Shown: in pieces, positions 22,444 through 33,992 of the stretch
Position numbering within the stretch: position 1 is the first letter of the stretch
How the letters are laid out: each line of letters starts with the position of its first letter
From: Hansfordia pulvinata
Lineage: Eukaryota; Ascomycota; Sordariomycetes; Xylariales
NCBI GenBank assembly: GCA_006538405.1
Contig: BJKQ01000011.1
Span: 1,303,501 to 1,367,500, forward strand
Reading direction: 5' to 3'
Length of the DNA: 64,000 nt
Position numbers and translations under genes: made by a program
Notes under the pieces: generated by a model
The model's database searches: none
What the model was told of the DNA's origin: nothing
The model's input: only the letters and a program-made list of their open reading frames with translations

Positions 22444-22878
22444 ATGAAGGTATCATGCGCTTCTTCCTCTACCTCTACCTCTACCTATCCCTCTCCTTCC
22501 CCTTCCCCCCCCCCTCCCAAAAATCAGAAAAGAAAAGAAAAGCCACTGACCCACCCGCTTCCATAGCTTCAACACAGCGCCCTCCTACCCCTCGCCCTTC
22601 TCCTGGTCGGAGTCGCGACGGCGCACCCGGCGGCAGCGGCACCATCGCCACCCCCGCTCCAGAACCACCCCGCGGCCTCCCTGGACCTCCGGAGCAGCGG
22701 AAACACCACAATGAGCTGCGGGGGCGGGATGGGCGACCTGTGCGGCAGCATGTGCTCGTGCGCCGAGGAGGCCGCCGCCGCCGAGCCCAACTGCCACTCG
22801 GACCCGACGTCCAAGTGCGCCATCATGTGCAAGTGCGAGCCGACCGCTGGGCTGCTCCTGCGGCGGCGGATGGTCTGA
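22444..22878 (+). CDS. Small secreted cysteine-rich protein with a duplicated C-X7-C-X3-C-X-C motif
   Basis: I do not recognise the family. Exon 1 is only six bases (ATGAAG, 22444-22449). A 117-bp intron (GTATCA...CTGAC...CCATAG, 22450-22566) separates it from exon 2 (22567-22878). The 105-residue product starts with a clear signal peptide (MKLQHSALLPLALLLVGVAT, cleavage likely after ATA at residue 21), then an Ala/Pro linker. Eight cysteines lie at 53, 61, 65, 67, 78, 86, 90 and 92, giving two identical blocks of spacing 7-3-1 separated by ten residues. The end is RRRMV. Length, secretion and even cysteine number fit a small secreted protein such as an effector or antimicrobial candidate, but no function is visible. 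A TATA box lies at 22211. The gene is isolated between GAD and MTC5. Confidence 0.78.
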
Positions 22879-23542
22879 TAACGAGGCAGCCTGACTTTGC
22901 GAGGAATGGGGGGAGGAGGGGGCAAGCCGTGGGAAAACGATAAAGGTTGTCATTGCTGTCGGTCAGGGACGGGCAGATTACGGGGATGGATGGCTGTTTG
23001 GCAAATCGCAAAGGTGTGTGGTCTGATTGGGCTGTTTGCTGTACATCAATTAGGTAGTTTTCACAAAGCCCATTTGGTTGGATTGCAATGCATCTATTCG
23101 ATTCTTCTCAATGGCTCTTTGGGTACTCTCGTTGCATGGACATTGCCCGCATGCGTTGTCATGATACTCTTAGAATGGGCGCCCTTGCCGCGTTTCATGT
23201 TTGCAAGCCATCCCTAGAGAGCGTCTCATCACTCGTCTCTGTGTGGCACCGTTCTGCGGAGTTTGGCTCTCCGCGTCTGTTTCTGGAAGAGCTCCCGGAT
23301 GCCATCGCAGCAGGGTCTGAATTGGGATGTTCTCCCAAATCACATGCAACCCGAAAATCCGTCTCCTTTGTTGATGTCCATACTGAAGCATGCAGTCACT
23401 CCTCGAGCCCTGCCTATCTGACTCCATGCAATGACCAATGTCATTCATGGGCAAACCCGCAAAGGCCGCCGGATCAAAAAAGGAAAATTACAGAATGTAC
23501 AGGCTCAACCCTTCCCTTTCAACACGTAATCAAACAAGTTGT
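22879..23542. other. Intergenic between convergent genes
   Basis: 664 bp of 3' flanks. I see no supported gene; the open frame 23088-23672 (+) is mostly noncoding and enters the antisense of MTC5. Confidence 0.6.
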
Positions 23543-26500
23543 TCATTGGTATCGTCCCAGGGCCGAGCCCGTTCCTGACTTCTTCCGCAGACTTGTTGCA
23601 CTCCCCCATGTCCCTGCGGACCGCTTCAGGCGATTTCCTAGACTGATCTTCGCCGCGGAAAGAGGTTCCTGAGCCTGGTACAAGCCACCTAGTCGCCCGT
23701 AACTGTCACCTACTATCGTTGATGAACCATGGCTCGGCTCGGGATGATCGCGCTCCGTCGGCTCCTTCATGTCATGTGTGACATTGGTTCGCCTTCGCCT
23801 CTTGGCCTGTTGCAGAGCCCCTATCATGGCGGCCCAAGTCTCGACTTGTCCCTCGCACGCGTTCTCGAGGCAGTCGCATTCGTCGCCAGCTGGGCACTCG
23901 GTCTCTCCAGCGGCGTACCACTCAGCCAAGCAAGCATCATGGCTTGCGCAACCACAGGTCAGACATGCCGGGTATAGAGTGTCAACTGGTTCTCGACAGT
24001 AAACACACAGAAGCTGCGTCTGTGTGTGTTTACAGCGCTCGCAGGTGCCCACGGCAGCCCCGATTTTGGCACTGGGGTGGGACGACGTCAAGGGCTCCAG
24101 ATGCGTCTCGTGTACCCAGCAAATCCCCGTCACTTCAATACCTCGGCCAGATGAAAGCTGGGCCTTGAGGTTATTCTCCTTCTTACCGGGCAAGACTGAC
24201 GTCCCAGCTTCCATCGGAGTGTTTGAAACAAGGCTTGTGTTCTCGGGACTTTGATGTGAGCTGTGCAGACCGTCTTCGAGACTTCCTGTCCCAGTACCCG
24301 AACTGCCCACGCCTTGATTGAGCACGTTGAACTTCATCACCTCCAGGCGGGCAAGCGGATGACCCCAGGTCTGAAGCAATCCTGCATAGATGTGGCGGTA
24401 GGCCGAGTACAGCCTGGTCCTCGAACCATCCAAGAAGGATGCCGCTTGCCAGCCATCGTCGTCGAATATTGACTGATCCTCCATCTTGGTCGAAATACCG
24501 TAACAAACGAGCGACAAATGGTCCTCTCGCCGGACTTCGTCGTCACTGACCGAGTTCCGTGCAGTGATGAGCGCTTCGGGCGATGGCCCAAGTATATGCG
24601 GCCCCCACGGGATGTTTGAAGGAGCAAGGTTGTTGAGGAATGCTTCTCCTGGGCTGGGTCGTTTTCTACTTGGCGGGGACGTCGAAGATGCTGCATTGAA
24701 GTGCCTGGGCAGACTAGCCGCAAAGACAGATGCTGAAGACAAAGCCGAGTTGGCTCGCTGCAATAGCCTGTTGTTGGGCGACGTTGACAGACTATGGGTC
24801 GGATCCCCGTCTGAGAGATGTTCACGAGGCGTTCGGGACGGCGTCAACTCTTCACGTGGGTAAGAGTTTGCGGCGGAATCAACAGCCCACAGACCTCCAG
24901 TAGAGCCATACGACCCTATAAGATGTGCCGGGGTATGCACTAATCTGGGCGTGGAGATCCCCGATTGGGCACGGCTTTTGACACGAGGGGTCCATTCTGC
25001 GACCTCCGTAGGGAGGTATTCGAGCGAGAACGCGGGCGCCTTCATGGGAAGAGGTGTTTCGGGTTGGGTGAGGCGCGATTCGGCGTAAGCGATGCTGTCC
25101 ACTGCGGTCGAGTCGCTGAATACACAAGAGAGCATCGCAAGCATCTGCACGTCGGCCAGCCCCTCGTAATAGTCAAATAAATGACTAATCAGCTCGTTCG
25201 CCAACGGGTGTCGGCCCCATCTTACCCGGCCACTTAGGAGTCTCTGGTTGGCTCCAGCCGTAAATGGTGGCTCGTGCCCGAACCGGGCGATCGCATCCCT
25301 CGCAATCACCAATACGGACTGGTTCTCCGTCTCGTGGTCGAGATGCCTGCTGAGAAACTCCAGGGGGATCTCTTTGCGGAGAAGCAGGGACGCATATCGC
25401 CAAACATCGACCAGGTCGCCTCGGCCGTGCTTCTGTGCGGCGAGAGCGTTGTGGTCGCAGATATCGGCACCATCGCCGAACACGATGTAATCCTGTGCCA
25501 ACTCTTTTTGTGAGGGAAGTTCTGATGCCACGCTCTGGATGGTGATAATGTTCCGTGATCTAGCATTACGACGCCTGCTTGTGCCGGTGCCGGTGCCAGT
25601 CCCGCCACCCGTTCCCTTGTCGCTGGATTGCAGGGACAGTGTGCCGCTGAAGGTTTTCTTGAAGCGCTTCCCTGGAAGATACCACATGTTGATTTTGTGC
25701 ATGTATGTCGTCTCCGAGTTGTCACTCGAACTGGACGAAGAATCGTCGCTATCTTCGGAATCACTCTGGTCTTCAGTGGCCGAGTTGTTATCGTTCATGA
25801 ATCTTCGCCTAGGAGCTCCAGAGTCGGGCTGGAGCCTGCCGAAGCCGGCGAAGTTGGGCTCGCCTTTGGGTCGGTCTTTGTAAGAATCCGGCGGTGTGAG
25901 AAACAAGGCCTTAGCTTGTTCCTCCTTGGACGGAAAGAAGCAGACCAGCCTGCCATCGTTTGTGAAGCGAGCACCGCACAGGCGCGGAAGCGCTGGGACG
26001 CTGGTTCTGTTCATGGGGCTGAATTTCGGATCCAGTTCAGTGCTCGCAGTCAACTCTTGCGACATGGATGCAGAGCCCCCAGCAGGGATCTCATCGTCAT
26101 CGTCATCGCTGGAGCTCTCGTCTGCCAGTCCATCCAAATCATCGTCGAAGTCCTTGACGTTTTTGAAAAACGCACTGCTCGCGGAGAGATCTGTTTCTCC
26201 GAGAAGGAAAGTGAATGCCACCTCTAGACAATTCCTCTTCCTCTTTGCGAACGAGTTGGCAAGCTCGTTGACGTCACTTTCAAGCTTCTTGTAAGCTTGC
26301 GGGTCCATCATGGCAGACTTGCCAATGGCAAATCGGGGAGCTTTGGAGTGGGGGTAATTCGAAGGGATATCGACCTTAACAGATATCCAGATCGTTGCCC
26401 CGTCCGCGCCCCATGGGCCCTCCAGCCTTGCTTTAAGGGCGAGTGCTTCCATGTCCACATTTTCCCAGTGGACGTTTGGCAGCTGTTGATTCACCCGTAT

Positions 26501-28011
26501 AATCTCTTCTTGTAGCGTCTCCGGCTCCTCCCAGTGGCTGTCATGGAACCCAAACATGGTCGAGTCTTTGGAGTCTTTCCTTTGGGGCTTTTCGGGGACG
26601 CGGGTCGCTCTCTTCCTGCTCATGGTGATGCCCTTCATCCATCCGAGCTGCTCGCGGCTTCGATCTCCCTTTTTGCCAGTGGCCGAGCTCGCTTTCATGG
26701 TCGGGCCAGTGCCGATTCGCGGGTATCGAGATGACAAGGATGATATCCCGGTGGTCAGCGCGCTTCGACGGTAGTGGCCGGCGCCGCTGCCAAAGTGCGG
26801 GTCGCTGATGGTCGCCGTCCGCCTCTTTTTGTTAGAGTGATCATCAATAGACCGGAATGTTTTGTAGACGGCGCCCTGCCTGGTGAATTTCATTTTCGCC
26901 CGGGCTACTTGGCCCTTCTTGTGGCCAACTGCCTCCAAAACCCGGGGATCCATGCGGCACAGGCGCAGCTCGTTGTCTTCCCCCCATGATACAAGCTGGA
27001 AATCGCGGCCATCGATCTGCTGGCTGTCGATATCACCTCTCGCCCTCCACAGAAACTCCCGGGCCTTGCAATTTCCATGGCCTTGAAACTCCTGAACGGG
27101 TGCCACGGGCCATTTTGAGGAACTCCTTCCTGCAGGCGTTTGTCGTACAGATAGAGATGGCCTGGGTCGTTCTGCGGCATGGCGAGGATTCCCCATCCAA
27201 AGGGCGTATGCCGGGCACGCCATACAGGGAAGTCGGTGCGGATGATGCGCTCAGGCTCATCAGAAACACTGTAATCCCAACACTTGATGCTCCTATCCAC
27301 CGAGCATGTGACGACAGCCGTGGACCTGATGCGACTCCAGTCGACGCCGTAGATCTTGGAGGTATGGGCCGTGATGGTCTTGAGGGGTGCGTTTGCTTTT
27401 CGGTCGTCCCAGATGTGCAGCCATCTGTCGTGGGAAGAAGCGAGTATGTGCTCGTCTTGGCGATTGTACTTGACTTGAGTGGCGCCAGCGAACCAATCAG
27501 AGAAGGTGAGGACTGGCTTCCTAGGCCGGCGCAAGTCCCAGCAATGGACGTAGCCGTCCACGGCGCAAGTGGATAGCATGTCCGGGTGGTTGCCGGAGAA
27601 GTTGATGTCCGTGATGGCTCGAGTGTGGCCCTCGAGGGAGTGCTCGATGGCACCAGTAGGCGAGTCCTCCCTCTGGTTCAAGTTCCAGACAAGACATCGG
27701 TGGTTTGCTGTGGAGGCAATCCAGTAATCACGGGCGGGGAACGGGGACCATTGAACGTCGACGACAAGCCAGGGTAGCCCGTGACTACTCAATCTCCTGG
27801 GAGGACTGTAGGGTGAGTCCACGTCAATAATGGCGAGTCCCTCGGGTGAGGCAAGAGCCACATCGCGACCACACGGGGAGATGGTGGCCGAGCCGACGAG
27901 ACCATCGACGTGAATGGTGACATCGCGGTCAAAGGTCTCACTATCGAAGGCGGACTTGATGATCTTGCCCTTGCGCTGCTGCTTGGAGCTCTTGTCGAAG
28001 GACGAAGGCAT
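23543..28011 (-). CDS. MTC5: SEA complex WD-repeat subunit MTC5/WDR59, with a frameshift
   Basis: Vacuole/lysosome-associated SEA (GATOR2-type) subunit regulating TORC1. The likely start is the ATG at 28011 (MPSSFDKSSKQQRKGK); an in-frame ATG at 28053 would add 14 residues. WD40 repeats fill about the first 330 residues (SLEGHTRAITDINFSG, YVHCWDLRRP, DRWLHIWDDRKA, DRSIKCWDYS). An RWD domain follows (EEIIRVNQQLPNVHWENVDM, VDIPSNYPHSKAPRF), then an acidic disordered region. A C-terminal Cys/His zinc-binding module ends the protein (CERCKHTQ, CVYCREP, CLTCGCASHDAC, CPAGDECDC; about 23840-24050). The frame breaks near 27107-27112: the propeller reads ...RLQEGVPQNGP and continues one frame over as VAPVQEFQGHGN, as if one C were missing from a C run. 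The repaired length is about 1,490 residues with no intron. Family assignment is firm. Confidence 0.9.
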
Positions 28012-29254
28012 ATTGAGATGTGGCTTCAAGAGCACAAGTTGGCGGAGCGGCACGCGCGTAAGTCCGATGTCTCATCATCTCGTGAACCGGCCGTGGGCGT
28101 AATTCGGCAGAAAAGTAACCCATGCGCCAGATGCCCAGGGCATCGGCAGCAGTGGTGTGCCAGAGAGCAACGGGTCGGCTTCTGGATTCTAGTTTTCGAT
28201 TGAAACCGCAGACGCCAGACCGCTGTACGGAGTACGTTGGGGCTGGACAGCTGGTTGAGTGATTTGAGATCGAGTGAGGTGTTGAACGGGGATGGCAGAA
28301 CCAGGATTATCTCAAGTTCGCGACGAGGCGCGAGAGAGAGCCGGAGTCTGGACACACGGTTGCGCGGGCGTGGGTACGGAGCCGGGTACTTATTGTCAAG
28401 CGACGTAACGGTCTTGGGACAAGTCGTGAGAAAGTACCTAGGTAGGCGGTTGTCCCAGCATGCAGGAGTGCCTCCTACCGTGGTCGTGCGTGGGTCCGGG
28501 TACCTACGAGTACTGTGCCTACCACCCAGGCAAGCACGGCAAGGCGTGATAGCCCACCTCAGAGGCCCACTGACCCACGGCTCTCTGGCGCAACAGGCCT
28601 AGTGCAAAATCAGCTGCCCGAAAAGTCGCCAACCATCATCCCGTGCCGTCATCGGGAAAGCTCGTACCCGACTTTCCGCCTCAGGCAATGCGCCCAAAGT
28701 ACCCTCCTCGGCATTAAACGGTACCCGCGAGCTTTCCTGGGGCTTCGGGATACTTTCACAGCCAGCTGCGAGTACTTACCATCCAGCACCCCGCCTTCAC
28801 CCTCATTATCAGACCTAGATTCGCGGCAGTCATTAGGTGCCTCAACGACTGCCTTGCCTGCTGTTCTTGAGAAATCCATACCAACCAGAATCCTCTCCGG
28901 CCTCCAACCATCGACTTGTTCCAGATCCAGCCCTGCAGGCCATTCATCCCCCGGGCCCAACGCGTCTCAGCTCCGCGTGACGCCATCTCCACGGCCCCGT
29001 CCCCGCCCGCTTTATCATCCTGTCCCCCATTGCCCCGCGGCGCCCATCTCGGTGACAGCCCGATTCTTTACTGCACGTGCCAGCAGCCAACGACTCCGGG
29101 TAACTACCTGCGCCATTTCACCCTCCAACCTCACGTCGCTCATCGCCTTTCGCTTTTGGTATCCCGTTGTCACGCCACGGGCTGTCTGCACACGCCCTAT
29201 CCCTCGCTGTCGCCCCCGGCATTGCCCCCACCCCACTATTCAACATCGCCCATC
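28012..29254. other. Divergent promoter region, MTC5 / UBC13
   Basis: 1.24 kb between divergent starts. It includes a GTACCTAGGTAGG motif near 28436 and CT-rich sequence just before UBC13. I see no supported gene. Confidence 0.6.
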
Positions 29255-29954
29255 ATGGCGTTGCCAAAGCGCATCGTGAAGGAAACAGAGAGGCTGATGG
29301 CCGAGCCGTAAGAACCCTCTCTATATCGCCTTTCGAGACTCATCCTGCCTTGACTTCTCGATGCTGACACCGTTGTGCCTCACCACCAGTGTTGCTGGCA
29401 TCAGCGCCGTTCCCCACGACGACAACCTGCGATATTTCGATGTCGAGATCCACGGGCCTCAGGGCTCGCCTTACGAAGGTATCATACGACTGCGTCGAGC
29501 GTTACCCGCGACTATGCCTCGTTACATACGACTGACTAACTTGTGACCATCACAGGGGGCAAGTTCAAGCTTGAGCTGTTCCTGACCGACGACTATCCTA
29601 TGGTCCCGCCCAAGATCCGCTTCCTCACCAAAATTTACCACCCGAATGTCGACAAGCTGGGCCGCATCTGTCTCGACGTGCTGAAAAGTGAGTTCTACAA
29701 TGTAGTCTTATCCTGTCATGCGGAGGCAGCTCTTTTCTTGTATTGTGTATGTCAACTGACTTTCCACAGACAACTGGTCTCCTGCGCTCCAGATCCGCAC
29801 CATCCTCCTGTCTATCCAGGCCCTGCTGGGCGCACCCAACCCCGACGACCCGCTGGCGGCCGACGTTGCGAAAAGCTGGAAGGAAGACCCAGACAAGGCC
29901 ATCGCTACGGCTAAAGAGTGGACCAAGACACATGCTACCCCGTCGGACGCGTAG
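29255..29954 (+). CDS. UBC13: Ubiquitin-conjugating enzyme E2 UBC13
   Basis: Makes K63-linked ubiquitin chains with an Mms2-type partner, in error-free DNA damage tolerance and signalling. Four exons: 29255-29307, 29390-29478, 29556-29687 and 29770-29954, with introns of 82, 77 and 82 bp in phases 2, 1 and 1. The 152-residue product starts [18 protein letters not shown]. It has the E2 core [18 protein letters not shown], the HPN motif at 76-78 ([17 protein letters not shown]) and the catalytic Cys at about residue 86. [19 protein letters not shown] is nearly invariant in Ubc13. The start is fixed by family length, and every junction restores family sequence. It is convergent with ETR1. Confidence 0.97.
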
Positions 29955-30614
29955 GAAGTGGGAACGACCGAGTATGAGGCTGGTCAGGCTAGGCTCCCTG
30001 GGTATTAAATCAACTGACGCCAAATGGGAGCAGTCTCGAACAAACACCGAGGAAGACATGCCGATGACGATGGATCTGGCTGATCTGGTCCTGAAGCGCA
30101 GCCAGTCGCCGATTTATTTTTCGTCTTGACGACACAAATATTACGGCCCTTCATGCCCAGAAGAGTACGAGTGTGACACTGGCTTCAGCTAGAAGGAATT
30201 CTGGCCAAGGAGGAAGATTCGATGAGCTGCACCGAAAGAATTAAAGATCGCCCGTGGGCGTAGTTGGTGTGCGAGCGCATCACACGGGTGCGACATTGCT
30301 GCAACTAATGCAAAGATTCGAAAACACCCATAAAGTAACAAACTTATCTCCACGTTTCAATTCCAGGTGATCGTTTGGGCTTTTGGCATATCGAGCAGCA
30401 TGGGACGAGCTCCTGTCATGCCGGGCTCTGTGGTTCTGTTTTTACAAGGCCCAGACGCCAGGCCGTACAGTCTTTCTTCGAATGCGCAAATCGAGGCGGA
30501 AATCCAGCCCCCTCCTGAACCGCTTCCATCAATTCCATACCTGTATTCTGCCCGCTGTGCCGCCAGCACGCGCCCGAAGCAAGCCGGTGGGGGTTGGAGG
30601 CGGTCGGGCCGAGC
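29955..30614. other. Intergenic between convergent UBC13 and ETR1
   Basis: 660 bp of 3' flanking sequence. I see no supported gene. Confidence 0.65.
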
Positions 30615-32009
30615 TCAGGTCTCGCCAAAGACGAAGAGGCCCTTGCCGGCACGGAAGCCGCCGAGGGTGCCCTGGACGGCCTCGGCGAGGGCGGGCTGCT
30701 CCGTGTCCCAGGACCAGGGGACCTCGACGGCGGGGACGTCGGCGAAGCGGCCGCGGCGGGCGAGGTCGAGGATCTCGGCGACGGTGCGCTCCTTGGCCCT
30801 AGGGTCGCGGTCGGCCCAGCGGCTGAGCCAGAAGCCGCGGAAGCGCAGGTCGTTGAAGATGAGCAGGCCGGTGGGCAGGGCGACGGGCTGGCGGGACATG
30901 CCGCCGTAGGTGACGAGGCAGGCGGACGGGCTCAGCAGCTTGGCCATGGCCTGGGCGCTCTTGCCGCCGACGCAGTTGAGCCCGAGCCGCACGCCGCCGC
31001 CGGCGGACCCGGATCCCGAGCCGCGGGTCCACTCGGCGACCTGGTCGCGGAAGCCGCGGGCCTGGAACTCGTCCTCGGTGACGACGTGGTCGGCGCCCAG
31101 GGCGCAGAGCTCGTCGCGCAGGGCCTGGGTGGCCTCGGGATCGCCCTCGCGGGCGCGGACGACGTTGATGGTGCGGTAGCCCCACTCGCGGGCGAGCTGG
31201 ATGGCGGCGCGGCCGACGCCGCTGTTGGCGCCGTTCTGGACGAGCCAGTCGCCCTCGCGCAGGGCGGGGTCGGCGAAGTCGCGCAGCATGCGGTAGGCGG
31301 AGCAGGGGTTGACGGCGACGGTGGCGGCGGCGTGCAGCGGCGACGGCAGGCCCTCCTTGTCGACGCGGATGACGTCCGAGGCGGACTCGGCGACAGCGTG
31401 GGTGCGCCAGGTGCCGAAGCCCGTCTTGGCCGGGATGACCCAGTCGCCCTTGCGGATGCCCTGAGGGTTGTCGCCGGCGGTGGGCGCCGTGACGACCTCG
31501 AAGACGCCCTCGTTGCCCGGGATCACGGACGGCTCGGTGGTGCCGATCAGCGGGCTGAACTTGGGCTTGACGCCGTAGGTGCCCTGGATCGTGTTGACGT
31601 CGGCCGGGTTGATGGGGGCAGCGAGGGTGCGCAGGAGCAGGGACGTGGACGGGAGCGAGGGCGAGATGGAGTGCGTGTGCAGCCTGCGGGAGGAGAGAGG
31701 ATCGTTGTGTGTCAGTCAGCCATCGCAGCTTCTATTGCCTCATCTATCGTGTCGCCGCGGGGGGGGAACACGCTTGCTATCTTACTTCAACACGTCGCTC
31801 GGCTCGCCAAACTTGCCAAACACCAGCGACTTGGCCTGGGTGTAGCCATAGGGGCCGGATTTCCAGCGCGCGGGCGTCAGGGGCGAGGGAGACTTGGAGA
31901 GGCGGGCGAGGGCTGAGGGCGAAGGCGAAGGCGAGTGGTTCGTCTTGGACAGCAGGGGCAGCGAGCCGCCTGCGACAGCCTGGGGCCGGCGCAGCAAGGT
32001 GGCAGACAT
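30615..32009 (-). CDS. ETR1: Mitochondrial trans-2-enoyl-CoA/ACP reductase (ETR1/MECR)
   Basis: NADPH-dependent enoyl thioester reductase, the last step of mitochondrial type II fatty-acid synthesis (octanoate/lipoate supply, respiration). Two exons: 31786-32009 and 30615-31683, joined by a 102-bp intron (GTAAGA...CCGCAG, phase 2), giving 430 residues. The first 45 residues are rich in Arg/Ser/Leu without acids, as in a presequence. Family-typical segments are AKSLVFGKFGEPSDVLKLH, AAPINPADVNTIQGTYGVKP, PSVIPGNEGVFEV, GDWVIPAKTGFGTWRTHAV, NPCSAYRML, the nucleotide-binding QNGANSGVGRAAIQLARE, LGLNCVGGKSAQAMAKLL and VTYGGMSRQPV. Tyr in NTIQGTYGV is the proposed catalytic residue of the family. 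A 440-codon open frame on the opposite strand is a shadow of its GC-rich codons. Confidence 0.95.
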
Positions 32010-33226
32010 CTTAGGTGAGGCGGGACAGTCAAGAGCGGGTGCGAGCGGCCGGCCTATCGCGGCATCGGGGGCGCTGGCGACGGCGGAGGGGCGTCTGCGG
32101 GCGGGGGAGGTCGGAATTCGTGCGTTGGCGTTGATCTAAGGCGGCAAGCGGCGAGCCCGTGGAGCTGCGGTGCAATGCGCTGGCGATGTGATGTCGGCGG
32201 CGGTCAATTGAAAGGGCGTGGAGTGGCCGCTATTGCGGGCAGTGATTAAGCAGAGCTATGTGTGTATGGGAGGAGGCGAGCTCGATCAGTGGGTGCGTGG
32301 GAGCTCCGAGGGTTGGAGGTTGAGGTTGAGGTTGAGGGTTGGATTGGCTGCGCGGTCCAGCGGCTATGACGTTGCGCTCGTCCGGGTCGCGCCGGGTCTG
32401 GTCCGGGGAGCCTCGAGCGCCGCGGGCTTGGGCTGCGGGCCCTAAAGACACCGGGGACTGCCCTAACGTTAGCTTACAGGCACCTGACTACGAGTATGAT
32501 CGTAGTAGTGCTGTGCTCAGCGCCGGACCGCGTGCCCGGCGAGACCGGCGGACACGGGCCGGCCGGTGGAATCAGGCTACCTACACGTATTCCGTGCGCT
32601 GGAGGTACATGACCTTATATGTGCGACTACACCATGGCACACACCTCATCTCAAGCCACTGTCTGGTGTTTCCACTGCACAGGGCGGCGCTGCACGTATA
32701 ACAGCGGCTAGACAAGCACCCTTAGTCCATCGCTCCAAGATCACCTGTCTGAAGTGCTCAGGGCTGCTTCCAATATTAATGTACTCGTACATGCAATCAC
32801 GTAAGACTTTCAGATGTGAGCCACTCTACGGTTGTGTGTGAACACCAAAGTCTGCTAGGGGAGAGTCTGCTTTCGGCGCCGAACTACCAAGATTCAGGTT
32901 CTTACAATAGGAGCCCCGCGTGAGGCCGTGCCAACTCGTCGCCTGCCCTCGATCACGCAAACTCAAGCTCGTGCCCAGCCAGTCGCTGCCGGGAAGGCCC
33001 TGCAATGTCCCGTCCCCTCTTCCGATGCCCGCCATGGCTTCTCCAGCCTCCCCTTCTGCCATCTCCGCCGTACCACGGAATCCCCGGCCCGATGCACAGA
33101 AGCAAGAGTCCACGGAGGAGAAGCGTGGGAAAGATCAAGTGCTCGTGCATCCCGAGCCCCCCCCCCCCCCCCCTCCCCCTCCCCGCTTTCCCATCGCAGT
33201 TCGCTCCCTCTCGGTCAGAACGAGGC
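32010..33226. other. Intergenic, ETR1 upstream
   Basis: 1.2 kb without a supported gene. It includes a GGTTGA-repeat patch near 32313-32340 and a C14 homopolymer near 33161-33174, a place where assembly is unreliable. Confidence 0.55.
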
Positions 33227-33992
33227 TCAGTCGGCATACTTGAAGACGAAGACGAAGACGAGGTCCTGGCTGAAGAGGGAGACGCGGTCGAGGTCCAGCC
33301 CGCCGAAGATGCCGCCTTTGTCGTTGACGAGGCCCGCGACGGCCTGGGCAAAGGGGACCTTCTGGGGATCGAATGGCTCGGCCCATCCGGACTTGTCGTG
33401 GGGGATGTCGAGCCGCCGCTCGGAGCCCCAGTCGTCGCCGCGGCCGGCGGCGATGAAGGCTTCCATCATGGCGTCCACCGCGCCGTCGTCGAGCCCGGCG
33501 GCGAAGCTGACGGTGTTGAGGCTGCGGCGCGCCCCCCGCCTCTTGCTCTTGTCCGTCTTCAGGTACTCGACCCAGAACCTGAGCACCATCCTGGTCAGCG
33601 TCTCCGGCAGCGTGGCCGCGCCCCCCCGACGCCGACGCCGCCTCCGCCTCCGCCTCCGCCTTCCCGTAGTCGATCGATGTGATCTCCAGCGCCTTCTGCT
33701 CCCAACTCGCCTGGCACTCCATCACTACCGGCGGCGAGCCGTGGTTGTCCGTCGAGGTGACTCGCCAGCACTGGTACGAGTCCCGCTTCTGGCCCTCCGA
33801 CGACGACGACGAGTCCTGCTTCCGGCTCCGCGCGTCGTCCACGCACTGCTCCACGGCGTCGAGCGTCTGAGGCTGCCCGATGCCCACGTACTCGACGCGG
33901 ATGTTCTCGGCCGCACCGCTGCTGCTGGTGTGGCTGTGGCCGCTCGTCGTGCCCCTCTGAGGGGGGCTGCTCTTCCCGTTTGACAGCACCAT
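33227..33992 (-). CDS. Unrecognised conserved-looking protein, with a frameshift at a G7 run
   Basis: I do not recognise the family. The ATG at 33992 starts a Ser/Gly-rich N-terminus (MVLSNGKSSPPQRGTTSGHS) followed by ordered-looking sequence (ENIRVEYVGIGQPQTLDAVE, SYQCWRVTSTDNHGSPPV, SWEQKALEITSIDYGKAE). The second half (TLTRMVLRFWVEYLKTDKSK, LNTVSFAAGLDDGAVDAMME, DWGSERRLDIPHDKSGWAEP, DLVFVFVFKYAD, stop at 33227) is in a different frame. The switch lies at a run of seven C on the plus strand (33621-33627), where one base too many or two too few would explain it. The length would be about 254 residues. I see no signal peptide or membrane helix. The balanced composition with aromatic and acidic residues suggests a real cytosolic protein. 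Confidence 0.65.

Noticed and set aside
29521..29555. ACATACGACTGAC, resembling the start of a fungal 5S rRNA
   Set aside because: It is intron sequence of UBC13 and the rest of the 5S sequence is absent.
30594..31916. 440-codon open frame on the plus strand
   Set aside because: It is the antisense of ETR1, opened by GC-rich third positions. Its Gly/Ala/Val/Glu composition has no domain, and ETR1 is certain.
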